In this document: positions 23,461 to 32,288 of the stretch, piece after piece | Layout: every line of letters starts with the position of its first letter | Numbering within the stretch: position 1 is the stretch's first letter | Source: Pseudoalteromonas sp. TB64 | Lineage (GTDB): Bacteria; Pseudomonadota; Gammaproteobacteria; Enterobacterales; Alteromonadaceae | Direction of reading: 5' to 3' | Assembly (NCBI RefSeq): GCF_000498095.1 | Contig: NZ_AUTQ01000152.1 | Coordinates: 73,628-105,915 of the forward strand | Length of the DNA stretch: 32,288 bases | Program-made: the position numbers and the translations under genes | The notes under the pieces: generated by a model | The model's database searches: none | What the model saw: the letters and a program-made list of their open reading frames with translations, nothing else | What the model was told of the DNA's origin: nothing

Positions 23461-26301
23461 ATGAAACATTCTTTAATTTGTAATAGCATTAAATTTGCTC
23501 TTATTACAGCTGCTGCAACAGCTAGTAATTCTGTACTTGCTCAAGATGAGCAAGCAATAACTAAAATTGAACGCGTAGAAGTAACTGGCTCACGTATTTT
23601 ACGCGAAGGCGCAATAGCACCTGCACCGGTTACAGTGATCACCGGCGAACAGCTTATGAATACTGGCGCTGTTAATATTGGTGAAGCCCTAAATAATTTA
23701 CCAGCATTGGGTAATACTTACTCTTTAGCTAATTCGGGTCGCTCTATTGGTACTGCAGGTTTGAATCTGCTTGATTTACGTAATATGGGCACAGACCGAA
23801 CACTTGTGCTTGTTAATGGTAAACGTCATGTGTCTAGTTCAGCTGGCTCTCAGGCAGTAGATACGAATACAATCCCAAGCGTTTGGGTTGAGCGAGTTGA
23901 AATAATTACCGGTGGTGCATCTGCTGTATACGGTGCTGATGCGGTAACTGGTGTTGTTAACTTTATTCTAAAAGATAACATTGAAGGGATGGACTTTAGC
24001 GTTACTCGTGGTTTTGCCGATCTAAGCAGCTACAATAACGAAAAAGTATCTTTCTCATACGGCTCTAATTTCGATAATGGTCGTGGTAATGCTGCATTTG
24101 CAGTGGAATATTCTGGTCAAGATTCATTAAATGCACTTGATCACCCATGGACAAGTACATCATTTAGTAGTTTACGTAATACAGCTCAAACAGACGCAAA
24201 TAAAGATGATATTAATTTCCCTGATAAAATTTTAACCCCTAATGCAGGTTATTATGCGATTAATGATGCTGGTGTTTACGCATTAGAAGATGGCTTTACA
24301 AATAGCTTTAACCCTGACAGCTCATCTCGTAATTTATACTTAGGCAATAATGTAGATGGCTTACTTTGCGCTGAGTGTGACTACTTTAACCTTGGTCAGT
24401 ATGAAGAAGTTCAACCAGAGTTTAAACGCTACAATGTTAACTTTAAAACAAATTACGATATTACCGACGACTTAAACGTTTACTTTGATGCTAAATACGT
24501 AAACAGCCAAGGTGAAAGCATAGGTCAACCTGCATTCTTTTTCTATGACGATGAAAATAGCATTAAAATTGATAATGCCTACTTAGCACCTGATATTAAA
24601 GCCCGTATGGAAAGCGAAGGTGTAGAGTCAATTATGATTAATCGTATGATGTCTGATTTAGGGCGTCGTATAGAAAACAACACACGTGAAACAACCCGCT
24701 TTGTTACCGGTTTAAAAGGCACTGTTTTTGAAGACTGGGAATTAGATACCTCAATAGTATACGGTCAAACAGATCTAGAGCGTGAAAACGGCGCTAACAT
24801 GATTTTAGCTAACTACTTTAATGCGCTTGATGCCGTTGAAGATACAAATGGCAACATTGTGTGTCGTAGTGCTGCAGCACAAGCAGAAGGCTGTGTACCA
24901 GTAAATATTATGGGTAATGGTGCACCAACACAAGACGCTATTAATTATATTAATACAGTGTCAATTGGTACTTCTACAATTAAACAAACTGTCGTTTCTG
25001 CATCACTTGCAAACGGCGCTATTTTTAAGCTACCAGCTGGCTATGTTGGTGTTGCTTTTGGTGCTGAATACCGTAAAGAAGAAAGCGAAACAAAAGAGCC
25101 TGATAACGCAGAAGGTACGTTCTTTAATGCATTAGGCGAAGATGAAGGCTCATTTAACGTACGCGAAGTGTTTTTTGAAACATCAATGCCTATATTAACT
25201 GACCTACCATTTATTCAAGATTTAGTCTTTGATACTGCAGTGCGTCATGCTGACTACAGCACTATTGGGGAAGCAACAAGTTGGAAGTTAGGACTTGATT
25301 GGACAGTTAATGACGAACTACGTGTTCGTGTTACGCAATCTGCAGCACTTCGCGCGCCTAATATAGGCGAAGTATTTGGTGCTCCAAGCCAAACTTTCTA
25401 TAATATTGATGATCCTTGTCGCTCAGAAAATCTTAACGATTTACAAAATAGCTCTACTCGTCGTGCTAATTGTGCAGCATTAAACGTCGCAACCGACTTT
25501 AACTCTGACTATGATTCGGCAAGTATCGATGGCTTACAAAGCGGTAACCGAGACGTTAAAGGTGAAGAATCAACCAGTACAACTGTGGGTATTGTTTACC
25601 AACCTGAGTTTTTAGAGAACGCTGTACTTACAATAGATTACTGGAAAATTGAACTCGATGATGCAATTGATACAATTGATGCTCAAGATATTCTTGATCG
25701 TTGTGTAGATAGCACAACCGGTGTTAATAACCAATATTGTAACCTTATTACACGCGATGCCAATGGCGAAATTTCACTAATTCAAAATTCAGTACTAAAT
25801 GTTGCCGGTCAAGAAGCATCAGGTATCGATTTCGAACTAGGCTACGATTTTGACGCACTTGAAGGTAGCTTTAAAACACGCTTAATAGGTACTTACTTAA
25901 TTGAACGTAAAGACTTCCCTTTCCAAGATGATCCTTCGAGTTATATTGAAGCAGCCGGTACTTCTGGTGAAGCGAAATGGCAGACAAACCTATCTGTGAA
26001 CTACACGTATGATCGTTTTTTCTCTACGTTTGAAACACGCTTTTTGAGTGAAGTAGAGCTATACACAAATTTCTCACTTGATAGCAACCCTAATCCAAGC
26101 AGTCAAATGTCTTACGGTAAATATTTTATAACCGATATTACTGTTGGCTATAGCTTTGATAGCGGTGTTGCCGTTAAATTTGGTGTTGATAACGTATTTA
26201 ATCGCGAGTTACCTTACGGTACGAGTGGAACAGGCGAAAAGAGCGCAAGTTACGACAACATTGGTCGTTTTGGCTATGTTAGCCTCTCATATAAACTTTA
26301 A
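23461..26301 (+). CDS. TonB-dependent receptor, copy 2
   Basis: A close paralogue of copy 1 (by eye more than three quarters identical over the plug and barrel), 946 residues, with a different signal peptide and start. It has signal peptide ...NSVLAQ, TonB box region IERVEVTGSRI, and the same plug motifs (LVNGKRHVSSSAG, GGASAVYGADAVTGVV). The barrel ends SLSYKL. The two diverge most in surface-loop stretches and near the C-terminus, as expected for receptors whose ligand range has split. It has its own 615-bp upstream region and a strong terminator shared with the converging phosphorylase gene. Confidence 0.92.
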   Translation: MKHSLICNSIKFALITAAATASNSVLAQDEQAITKIERVEVTGSRILREGAIAPAPVTVITGEQLMNTGAVNIGEALNNLPALGNTYSLANSGRSIGTAGLNLLDLRNMGTDRTLVLVNGKRHVSSSAGSQAVDTNTIPSVWVERVEIITGGASAVYGADAVTGVVNFILKDNIEGMDFSVTRGFADLSSYNNEKVSFSYGSNFDNGRGNAAFAVEYSGQDSLNALDHPWTSTSFSSLRNTAQTDANKDDINFPDKILTPNAGYYAINDAGVYALEDGFTNSFNPDSSSRNLYLGNNVDGLLCAECDYFNLGQYEEVQPEFKRYNVNFKTNYDITDDLNVYFDAKYVNSQGESIGQPAFFFYDDENSIKIDNAYLAPDIKARMESEGVESIMINRMMSDLGRRIENNTRETTRFVTGLKGTVFEDWELDTSIVYGQTDLERENGANMILANYFNALDAVEDTNGNIVCRSAAAQAEGCVPVNIMGNGAPTQDAINYINTVSIGTSTIKQTVVSASLANGAIFKLPAGYVGVAFGAEYRKEESETKEPDNAEGTFFNALGEDEGSFNVREVFFETSMPILTDLPFIQDLVFDTAVRHADYSTIGEATSWKLGLDWTVNDELRVRVTQSAALRAPNIGEVFGAPSQTFYNIDDPCRSENLNDLQNSSTRRANCAALNVATDFNSDYDSASIDGLQSGNRDVKGEESTSTTVGIVYQPEFLENAVLTIDYWKIELDDAIDTIDAQDILDRCVDSTTGVNNQYCNLITRDANGEISLIQNSVLNVAGQEASGIDFELGYDFDALEGSFKTRLIGTYLIERKDFPFQDDPSSYIEAAGTSGEAKWQTNLSVNYTYDRFFSTFETRFLSEVELYTNFSLDSNPNPSSQMSYGKYFITDITVGYSFDSGVAVKFGVDNVFNRELPYGTSGTGEKSASYDNIGRFGYVSLSYKL

Positions 26302-26327
26302 TTTAAAGTAATTAATAGTTTTTAGTT

Positions 26328-26364
26328 AAAAAAATGCCAGTTGATTAAACAAACTGGCATTTTT
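26328..26364. terminator. Bidirectional terminator between TonB receptor 2 and the phosphorylase operon
   Basis: AAAATGCCAGTT (26331-26342) and AACTGGCATTTT (26352-26363) form a twelve-pair stem, with A- and T-rich flanks usable from both strands. Confidence 0.93.
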
Positions 26365-26378
26365 ATATATACGTTAAG

Positions 26379-28157
26379 CTATTTTATATTACTTAACCAC
26401 ACACTTTGATATGGCTCCATTTCAATAGTGAGCTGCCCTTCTTCTATCAGTTTATCAGCAATTAAATCAAACCACTGCTGTGTATCTATTAAGTTTAAAT
26501 CAGCTAACTTAAGTGTTTCAGGCTTATCACTAATATTGTAAACACAAAATACACTTTGTTGTCTGTCGATACTTTGGCGCCAAAAACCAAACAAACCTCC
26601 CGCTAAGTGCAGTGTAAACTGCGTTGCATTTGGATGAAATGCACTTTGCTTTTTGCGTACACCCAATAACGATTTAATACCGTTAAATACTTTGTGATGA
26701 TGGCTGTATTTTTCACTGATCGCAGCTAATAGTTTAGATTCTTGCCAACGATGACGGTTAATAGCCCTGTTATGCTGTGAGTTTTCAAAACGCTCATAAT
26801 CGTTTGTTGTGCCTAATAAACTATGAATATACAAACCTGGTATGCCTTCAAGCGCAAACATAATTGCATGGGCACACATAAATCGTTCAAGCCCAAACTT
26901 ATCAGGCCCATTGTGCGTACCTTGTAGCGCATCAAATAATGCAATATTGAGTTCATAAGGCGTATGGGTGCCATCGTTACTAGTACGCATAGATACCCGA
27001 CCACCAAACTGCATAGTGGTTGTAACTAAAGAAGCCACTTCGCTTGGCTGTAGTAACCCCTCAATTGGACGAAGCCCTACCCCATCATGCGATGCAATAA
27101 AGTTAAAATAAGCGGTGCCATTTTGTGCCGGTGGCATACTCATCATCCAATGTTTAAGGGCGGTGCTATCACCACTTAATAATGTATGTAGCAATAATGG
27201 CGGCAGTGCAAAATTATAAATAGCATGCGCTTCATTTGCGTTACCAAAATACGATAGGTTTTCTTGATTTGGGATATTTGTTTCGGTAATTATAACCACG
27301 CTTGGCTCTACGTGCTCAATAAGCGTGCGCATTAATCTAACAGCTTCGTGTGTTTGCGGTAAATTAATACAATTTGTATTTAGTTGCTTCCATAAAAAAG
27401 CAACAGCATCGAGTCTAAATAAGCGCACACCATTATCTAAATAATGGCGAATAATACCCACAAACTCTTTTAGAACATCAGGGTTTGCAAAATCAAAATC
27501 AACTTGATCGTGACTAAATGTACACCATACATGCTTTTCGCCGCTAGGCGTGTTCACAGTATGTAAAAGCGATGATGTGCGTGGACGCACTACTTGGCTT
27601 AAGTCATCATTTAAACTGGCTGTTTTAAAGTAATCTTTACCTGGGTGTAAATCGTTTAAAAAGTTTTCAAACCATATACTTCTGCTCGAACAATGATTAA
27701 TAACTAGATCAGCCATTAGCTTTACGTCTTTGGCTATATTTTTAATGTCTTGCCAGTCACCTAAAGACTCGTTTACTTGCGCATAGTTCATTACCGCAAA
27801 GCCTTCATCAGAGCTGTACGGATAAAAGGGAAGTATATGCAGAGCATTAAGTTGCATATCACATTGCTCTTTTATAAACCTATGCAATGTTTTGAGCGGT
27901 GCTTCAATTGGGCTCGATACTGCAAATTCGCTATCATCATGCTTAATAATTGAGTCGCCATACGCAATTAAAACAATATCATGCTCATCCCATCTATTAG
28001 TGTGCGGTGTAGGATCGCGCAGTGGACTGCTACCTAAAATAATTTTAATAAGTTGCTGAGCAAGCTCAGTAACCGGTAAAGGTAATTCAACACCGTCATA
28101 AATTATCCGAAGATGATGCTCAACCTGTTGTAAAAATAATTCGTTAACTGTACTCAC
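26379..28157 (-). CDS. GH13 (subfamily 18) phosphorylase: glucosylglycerate or sucrose phosphorylase
   Basis: Phosphorolysis of an alpha-glucoside by this enzyme gives glucose 1-phosphate and the free acceptor. The GH13 catalytic residues are visible: nucleophile Asp250 in VRLFRLDAVAF, acid/base Glu292 in IITETNIP and transition-state Asp358 in IASHDGVGL. The early motifs LPFYPYSSDEGF and MADLVINHCS also fit. At 592 residues it is longer than typical sucrose phosphorylases (about 490-500) and fits the glucosylglycerate phosphorylase branch. The co-transcribed glucosyl-3-phosphoglycerate synthase and glycerate kinase support that choice. The start is GTG at 28157 after AAGGGG. It lies 57 bp after gpgS, with a palindrome in the gap. 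Sucrose as substrate is the main alternative. Confidence 0.88.
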   Translation of the reverse strand: MSTVNELFLQQVEHHLRIIYDGVELPLPVTELAQQLIKIILGSSPLRDPTPHTNRWDEHDIVLIAYGDSIIKHDDSEFAVSSPIEAPLKTLHRFIKEQCDMQLNALHILPFYPYSSDEGFAVMNYAQVNESLGDWQDIKNIAKDVKLMADLVINHCSSRSIWFENFLNDLHPGKDYFKTASLNDDLSQVVRPRTSSLLHTVNTPSGEKHVWCTFSHDQVDFDFANPDVLKEFVGIIRHYLDNGVRLFRLDAVAFLWKQLNTNCINLPQTHEAVRLMRTLIEHVEPSVVIITETNIPNQENLSYFGNANEAHAIYNFALPPLLLHTLLSGDSTALKHWMMSMPPAQNGTAYFNFIASHDGVGLRPIEGLLQPSEVASLVTTTMQFGGRVSMRTSNDGTHTPYELNIALFDALQGTHNGPDKFGLERFMCAHAIMFALEGIPGLYIHSLLGTTNDYERFENSQHNRAINRHRWQESKLLAAISEKYSHHHKVFNGIKSLLGVRKKQSAFHPNATQFTLHLAGGLFGFWRQSIDRQQSVFCVYNISDKPETLKLADLNLIDTQQWFDLIADKLIEEGQLTIEMEPYQSVWLSNIK

Positions 28158-28184
28158 ATGCGCCCCTTTTTATTTTTAATTACT

Positions 28185-28202
28185 TAACCTGACCTCAGGT
28201 TA
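28185..28202. repeat. Palindrome between gpgS and the phosphorylase gene
   Basis: TAACCTGA and TCAGGTTA flank CC, giving an 18-bp near-perfect palindrome. It could be an operator or an mRNA stem-loop that sets the expression ratio of the two genes. There is no T-run suited to termination. Confidence 0.7.
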
Positions 28203-28214
28203 CTTATTTTTGGG

Positions 28215-29435
28215 TTAGCTATATTCTTCGTTATCAAGCTCTACCGCTTCTTTTAAGCGTTCAAGCACGTCTGGCATTGCTGATACAACACGGTTCCAAC
28301 TTGGCACAAATGGCGCTTCCATCGGGTTGTCTAAAAAGTGTTGACCTGCATTCATAATATTTTGTGCAAACATTTCTACTGCTTTTTCCTCTTGATGCAC
28401 ATCAAGCGTTAAACCATTCATTATTGCGTCGTTGTGGTAGGTTTCTATAAAGTCTAACCCAATACGGTAATAGGTAGCTTTAAGTGAGCGAATAGTTTCA
28501 CTGGTAAACGTAACACCTTGCGTTGCTAGCTTTCTAAATAATGCTTTGGTGATATCAATCGACATTTTAGATAACCCAGCACTTTGGTCGTCAAGCGATA
28601 GTTCTTGATGTTTATGATCGTAGTTATCGGCTATATCTACTTGGCATAATCGGTTATGCGAGTAGTTACGGTACATCTCGCTTAATACGCCAATTTCTAA
28701 TCCCCAATCGCTTGGAATACGAATATCGTTTAGTACGTCACGTCTAAACGAAAACTCACCCGCTAATGGGTATCTAAACGAGTCCATGTATTCTAAGTAG
28801 TCGCGGTTACCTAATATTGTTTTAAATGAACGCAGTAATGGCGTAACTAATAAACGTGATACACGACCATTAATTTTTCCATTTGCTGTACGCGGGTAAA
28901 AGCCTTTGCAGAACTCGTAGTTAAAACGAGGATGCGCCACTGGGTAAATTAGCTTAGCAAGTAAGCTCCTATCGTAGGTTAAAATATCGCAATCGTGCAA
29001 TGCTATAGACTCTACTTCCGCCGTTGCTAGCTTATAACCCATGCAATACCAAACGTTTCTGCCTTTACCAAGCTCTCGTGGTGCAACGCCAAGTTCTTGT
29101 AGTTCTTTATCGAGTGCTTGCAAGCGAGGACCGTCGTTCCATAATACTTTATGATTTTGATTTAGTTCTTTAAAAAAGCTGAGCGCATGACGATACTGTG
29201 CTTCATCTGCCCTGTCGAGACCAATTGTAATTTGTGATAAGTAAGGTACTTCGCGTAATTCGCTTACTATATTTTTAAGTGCAGAGCCTTCCAATTCGCT
29301 ATATAGCGAAGGCAATATAAGCCCCATTGGACGCTGCTTGCTAAACCCTAATAATTCTTTTTCTAGGTCTTCAATTGGTCGGTCAGCAATATTGTGTAAC
29401 GTAGTAATTACGCCATTTTGGTAAAAATCAGCCAT
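28215..29435 (-). CDS. gpgS: Glucosyl-3-phosphoglycerate synthase
   Basis: This glycosyltransferase joins glucose from an NDP-glucose donor to 3-phosphoglycerate, the first step of glucosylglycerate synthesis. The 406 residues have a GT-A fold with the metal-binding DxD in ALHDCDILTYD, the donor-side strip GLILPSLYSEL near residue 38, GKGRNVWYCMGY and the acceptor-side YPLAGEFSFRRDVL. DWGLEIGVLSEMY and a long helical C-terminus are as in GpgS of the GT81 family. Its ATG overlaps the end of the upstream kinase-phosphatase gene by 8 nt, indicating translational coupling. A mannosyl-3-phosphoglycerate synthase is the main alternative but less likely given the sequence strips. Confidence 0.87.
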   Translation of the reverse strand: MADFYQNGVITTLHNIADRPIEDLEKELLGFSKQRPMGLILPSLYSELEGSALKNIVSELREVPYLSQITIGLDRADEAQYRHALSFFKELNQNHKVLWNDGPRLQALDKELQELGVAPRELGKGRNVWYCMGYKLATAEVESIALHDCDILTYDRSLLAKLIYPVAHPRFNYEFCKGFYPRTANGKINGRVSRLLVTPLLRSFKTILGNRDYLEYMDSFRYPLAGEFSFRRDVLNDIRIPSDWGLEIGVLSEMYRNYSHNRLCQVDIADNYDHKHQELSLDDQSAGLSKMSIDITKALFRKLATQGVTFTSETIRSLKATYYRIGLDFIETYHNDAIMNGLTLDVHQEEKAVEMFAQNIMNAGQHFLDNPMEAPFVPSWNRVVSAMPDVLERLKEAVELDNEEYS

Positions 29436-31173
29436 GAGATATTTTCTCCTCAGTAATACTTAAAATACTGTTAATACACGGTAGCGATGTTATTTCTTCA
29501 ATCCATCCTTGTGGAGCAGGTAATTGTGAATAACGCGCTTTATTGTGTGATAATTTAACCGGCTTTTTGCTTGCCGGATTTGCAATAATAATAGCGATAT
29601 TTGCTTGCTCTAACATTTGTTTATCGTTATCGCTATCGCCCAATGCTATAACTGTGAGAGGCTTTCTAAAATGATGGGTAAACTGTTTAACTAACCACTG
29701 CTGTGCAGCGCTTTTGTCTGTATTTTTGGCAATATGAATAAAGCGGCCACCTATTTTTATATCGTAACCAAGCGCTTTAACATCTTGCACAAAGGTGTTT
29801 AGTAAGTCATCGCTGCCATACCAATAAAGTGGGTCTGAATAATCTCGTGTTTGTGCACGCTTTGCTTGTGCATCGGTTAATCCTGTAAGCTCAGATATTT
29901 GCTCGCTTGTTAAGTTACTGAACAATTTATAATGAGCTTTATACTGTGTATCAAGTGACTCTAAATCGCTCAGTAAGCTCGATAAAGGCTTAGCAAGTGC
30001 AAAACACCAGTATTCTCCTACTTTTTTACAACCAATAGGTTTTAGTTCAAAGTAGTTTTCAGGTATGTAAACTGCCGCGCCATTTTCAACAATAAAAGGT
30101 TGTTGAATACTTAACTCATTTTTTATTTCAGCTACTTCACAAAACGTTTTACTGGTATTAAATACCACAGGAATGTGAGCACTTTGCAATTGTTGTAATA
30201 ACTCACTCACATTACTGGTATTGTAATCTGCGTGGTCGAGCAAAGTACCGTCAAGATCAGTAAATATAATAGGCTGCAAGGTATCGTCACTAATTAAATG
30301 CATACCGCTTATATCGCGATTGCTATCAAGCTCTATCAGTGCATTTGCTTTTGTGCTGAGGGTGTTTAAATTTTCGCGAGTGATCCGTTCAAAATGAGAA
30401 ATAAACCACACCAATTGTTCACTATTCATGGTACCTGTACCGGCACCTTTTTTAGCAATTAGTTTTTGCTCTTGCTCTTGGCGCCATGTAAACACATCAC
30501 CAAAACTTGGCGCTTTAAGCATAACGGTATAATCAATTTTATTAAAAATTGCCTTATACTCATTCGCCAAACAGCTGTTTATACAACGGCGCCAAACGCC
30601 CTCTTTATCATGAAGTTGCTCTAATTCGTTAAGTGGTTCACTCAATGAGAATAGCGGTTGCGGCTCGCTACCTACACACCACCCTTCTAAAATAACAATA
30701 TCGACGGGCGCTGCGTTAGTTAACCACTCATTTTGAGGAGCACAATCATCCTCGTGCTTATTAAAACTCGGTAAAGGCACATTTATATCACCCGCTAATA
30801 AACGCGAAATGGTGCTATTCATTAATTCGGTATCATGTGTACCTGGTACGCCACGCGTCGCAAATAAAGGATGAACATCTTCAGCTAACTGTTTACGTTC
30901 TTGTTTAGTTAAATAAAAATCATCTATCGACAGCGCAACGCTGTTTAGTGCCGTATTTTTTGAAAACCACGTTACTAAAAAATCAGCTAGCGTGCTCTTT
31001 CCAGAACCTTGGCAGCCGTTTATAGCAACAAAAATAGGAGTTGATGTTTTTTTTGATTCGAGAATGTCATGCGCAAGCGGAACAAAGTATTGCTCACTCA
31101 AATATTGATACTTTAAAGGCAGTTGGTGCTTTGCTAAAAACGGGGTTATATCCACAATATTGGCCTCTGACAT
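29428..31173 (-). CDS. Fused D-glycerate 3-kinase / glucosyl(mannosyl)-3-phosphoglycerate phosphatase
   Basis: Two enzymes in one 581-residue chain. Residues of about 1-290 are a plant-type glycerate kinase: P-loop GCQGSGKST (53-61), LSIDDFYLTKQER (81-93), GTHDTELM and the VDIVILEGWCVG strand. It would convert D-glycerate to 3-phosphoglycerate. Residues of about 300-581 are a HAD phosphatase of the mannosyl-3-phosphoglycerate phosphatase family: DxD-type FTDLDGTLLD with Asp306 and Asp308, FNTSKTFCE, PFIVENGAAVY and GDSDND (512-517). It would dephosphorylate glucosyl-3-phosphoglycerate. The ATG at 31173 follows AAGGAG; an in-frame ATG five codons upstream lacks a site. It is the first gene of the operon, coupled to gpgS. 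The fusion joins the entry and exit steps of one pathway. Confidence 0.88.
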   Translation of the reverse strand: MSEANIVDITPFLAKHQLPLKYQYLSEQYFVPLAHDILESKKTSTPIFVAINGCQGSGKSTLADFLVTWFSKNTALNSVALSIDDFYLTKQERKQLAEDVHPLFATRGVPGTHDTELMNSTISRLLAGDINVPLPSFNKHEDDCAPQNEWLTNAAPVDIVILEGWCVGSEPQPLFSLSEPLNELEQLHDKEGVWRRCINSCLANEYKAIFNKIDYTVMLKAPSFGDVFTWRQEQEQKLIAKKGAGTGTMNSEQLVWFISHFERITRENLNTLSTKANALIELDSNRDISGMHLISDDTLQPIIFTDLDGTLLDHADYNTSNVSELLQQLQSAHIPVVFNTSKTFCEVAEIKNELSIQQPFIVENGAAVYIPENYFELKPIGCKKVGEYWCFALAKPLSSLLSDLESLDTQYKAHYKLFSNLTSEQISELTGLTDAQAKRAQTRDYSDPLYWYGSDDLLNTFVQDVKALGYDIKIGGRFIHIAKNTDKSAAQQWLVKQFTHHFRKPLTVIALGDSDNDKQMLEQANIAIIIANPASKKPVKLSHNKARYSQLPAPQGWIEEITSLPCINSILSITEEKISHG

Positions 31174-31256
31174 AGTAACTCCTTGCATATAATGCGTTCT
31201 GTAGGGTTAAATGCAGGTACTAGACCAATATTATTTTTGTATATTTTTTAATGAGT

Positions 31257-31287
31257 TAAAAAAATAGCGCATTTAAAATGCGCTATT
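31257..31287 (-). terminator. Terminator of the permease gene
   Basis: On the minus strand AATAGCGCATT and AATGCGCTATT form an eleven-pair stem followed by a T-run. It ends the permease transcript, so the glucosylglycerate operon has its own promoter at about 31180-31255. Confidence 0.92.
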
Positions 31288-31318
31288 ATGGTGCAAACTA
31301 ATTAGCTAATGTGCAAAA

Positions 31319-32288
31319 TTAAGCGGTCTCAGATTCTGCTTTTGGTAATACTAAGTTAAGTATAATACCTAAAATAGCGCATAAGCTTACGCCTTCCAAA
31401 CTAAATTGGCTGCCACCAATATGCATACCACCAATACCACACACTAAAATAAGCGCGACAATACTTAAATTACGCGGTGCAGTTAAATCATCACCCGACT
31501 TAACAAGTGTGTTTAAACCAACAACAGCAATAGATCCAAAAAGTAAAATCATAATACCGCCCATTACAGGCACAGGTATTGTTTGTAGCCCTGCGCCCAT
31601 TTTAGCTATAAATGCCAAGGCAATAGCAATAACTGCAGTCCACATCATTACTTTTGGATTAAAGTTTTTAGTTAGCATAACCGCACCTGTTACCTCTGAA
31701 TAAGTGGTATTAGGTGGTCCACCAAATAATGAAGCTGCCGATGTAGCTAAGCCATCCCCAAACAGAGTACGGTGCAAACCAGGCTTTTTCAAAAAGTCTT
31801 TATTGGTTACTTGGCTAATAGCCATCATATCGCCAATGTGTTCAATTGCAGGCGCAATAGCAACAGGCACCATAAATAAAATAGCCTGCCATTTAAATTC
31901 TGGTAACGTAAAATTAGGTACAGCTAACCACTGTGCATTCGTTACAGCGTCAAATTGTACAACACCTAAACCAAGCGATAAGCCATAACCCGCTACAACA
32001 CCAGCTAATATAGGAATAAGCTTAAATACGCCCTTTCCCCATACTGCAAAAATAAGCGTAACCACTAACGAAAACATCGAAATAAAAATAGCACTGTTGT
32101 AATCAATTAATTGCAAACTGCCATCGCCACTTTTACCCATTGCCATATTTACAGCAACAGGCGCAAGCGCTAAACCAATAACCATTATTACGGGGCCTAC
32201 AACCACAGGCGGTAAAATTTTATGAAGCGTTGCTACGCCTTTAAATTTTACTAATAAGCTCAACAGCATATACGCAAAACCTGCCGCC
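31319..32288 (-). CDS. Uracil permease-like nucleobase transporter (NCS2/UraA family), partial
   Basis: An inner-membrane nucleobase:proton symporter. The frame is open to the right edge, so the N-terminal part lies outside. The visible part has many hydrophobic segments. It carries the substrate-binding strips AIEHIGDMM (with the Glu of UraA Glu241 type), LFGGPPNTTYSEVTGA and the PVPVMGGIMILLFG loop typical of uracil permeases. The UraA-type His after EHxG is Asp here, as in other uracil/xanthine permeases. Uracil is the likely substrate; xanthine is possible. The ATG at 32269 is internal, not the start. No pyrimidine genes are visible nearby. Confidence 0.88.
   Translation of the reverse strand, partial: AAGFAYMLLSLLVKFKGVATLHKILPPVVVGPVIMVIGLALAPVAVNMAMGKSGDGSLQLIDYNSAIFISMFSLVVTLIFAVWGKGVFKLIPILAGVVAGYGLSLGLGVVQFDAVTNAQWLAVPNFTLPEFKWQAILFMVPVAIAPAIEHIGDMMAISQVTNKDFLKKPGLHRTLFGDGLATSAASLFGGPPNTTYSEVTGAVMLTKNFNPKVMMWTAVIAIALAFIAKMGAGLQTIPVPVMGGIMILLFGSIAVVGLNTLVKSGDDLTAPRNLSIVALILVCGIGGMHIGGSQFSLEGVSLCAILGIILNLVLPKAESETA

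Noticed and set aside
26379..28157. Calling the GH13 enzyme sucrose phosphorylase outright.
   Set aside because: Length and operon partners favour glucosylglycerate phosphorylase. The sequence alone does not settle the acceptor.

Overview
The window looks like a chromosomal segment of a marine gammaproteobacterium of the Alteromonadales, most likely Pseudoalteromonas. This is inferred from the AT-rich composition, the gene content (many TonB receptors, a tandem cold-shock array, a FadH-type dienoyl-CoA reductase, cytochrome b562) and protein similarities recalled from memory; no database search was possible. There is no rRNA, tRNA, CRISPR array, prophage or recognisable insertion sequence.

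Layout. 1-2823 (minus): an ABC-type ATPase cut by the window edge and 2,4-dienoyl-CoA reductase FadH. 3090-4387: a secreted two-repeat helical protein and, convergent to it, a secreted DUF2141 protein that shares its terminator. 4472-7986 (plus): a compact four-gene operon (flavodoxin-like DarA-type enzyme, DarB-type KAS III ketosynthase, small HTH-like protein, BtrH-type acyltransferase-like protein) that looks like a small-molecule biosynthesis cluster of unknown product. 8046-9789: a plant-type dihydrodipicolinate synthase homologue divergent from a DUF6058-like protein. 9933-15285 (all minus): a hydratase, a membrane protein, a possible frameshifted periplasmic gene, small membrane ORFs, a YgiN-like monooxygenase, DkgB, an L7/L12-CTD-like protein and a GAF-GGDEF diguanylate cyclase. 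15589-16795: three tandem cold-shock cassettes, each with the same 138-nt leader. 17522-19447: a small acidic protein, the zinc-independent ribosomal proteins L31B and L36B in an operon, an OsmC protein and cytochrome b562. 19993-26301: two very similar TonB-dependent receptors, each with its own long upstream region. 26379-31173 (minus): a glucosylglycerate operon. 31319-end (minus): a uracil-type permease cut by the window edge.

How genes work together. The clearest pathway is 31173->26379. A fused D-glycerate 3-kinase / glucosyl-3-phosphoglycerate phosphatase, a glucosyl-3-phosphoglycerate synthase and a GH13 glucosylglycerate (or sucrose) phosphorylase would together make and recycle the compatible solute glucosylglycerate. 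The 4472-7986 operon is the best candidate for an undescribed system: DarA/DarB-type chemistry (2,5-dialkylresorcinol-like) coupled to a BtrH-like acyl-transfer protein, without an obvious ACP. The rpmE2-rpmJ2 pair with a Zur-like upstream site points to zinc-starvation control of ribosome composition. The three csp units with duplicated leaders point to amplified cold-shock output.
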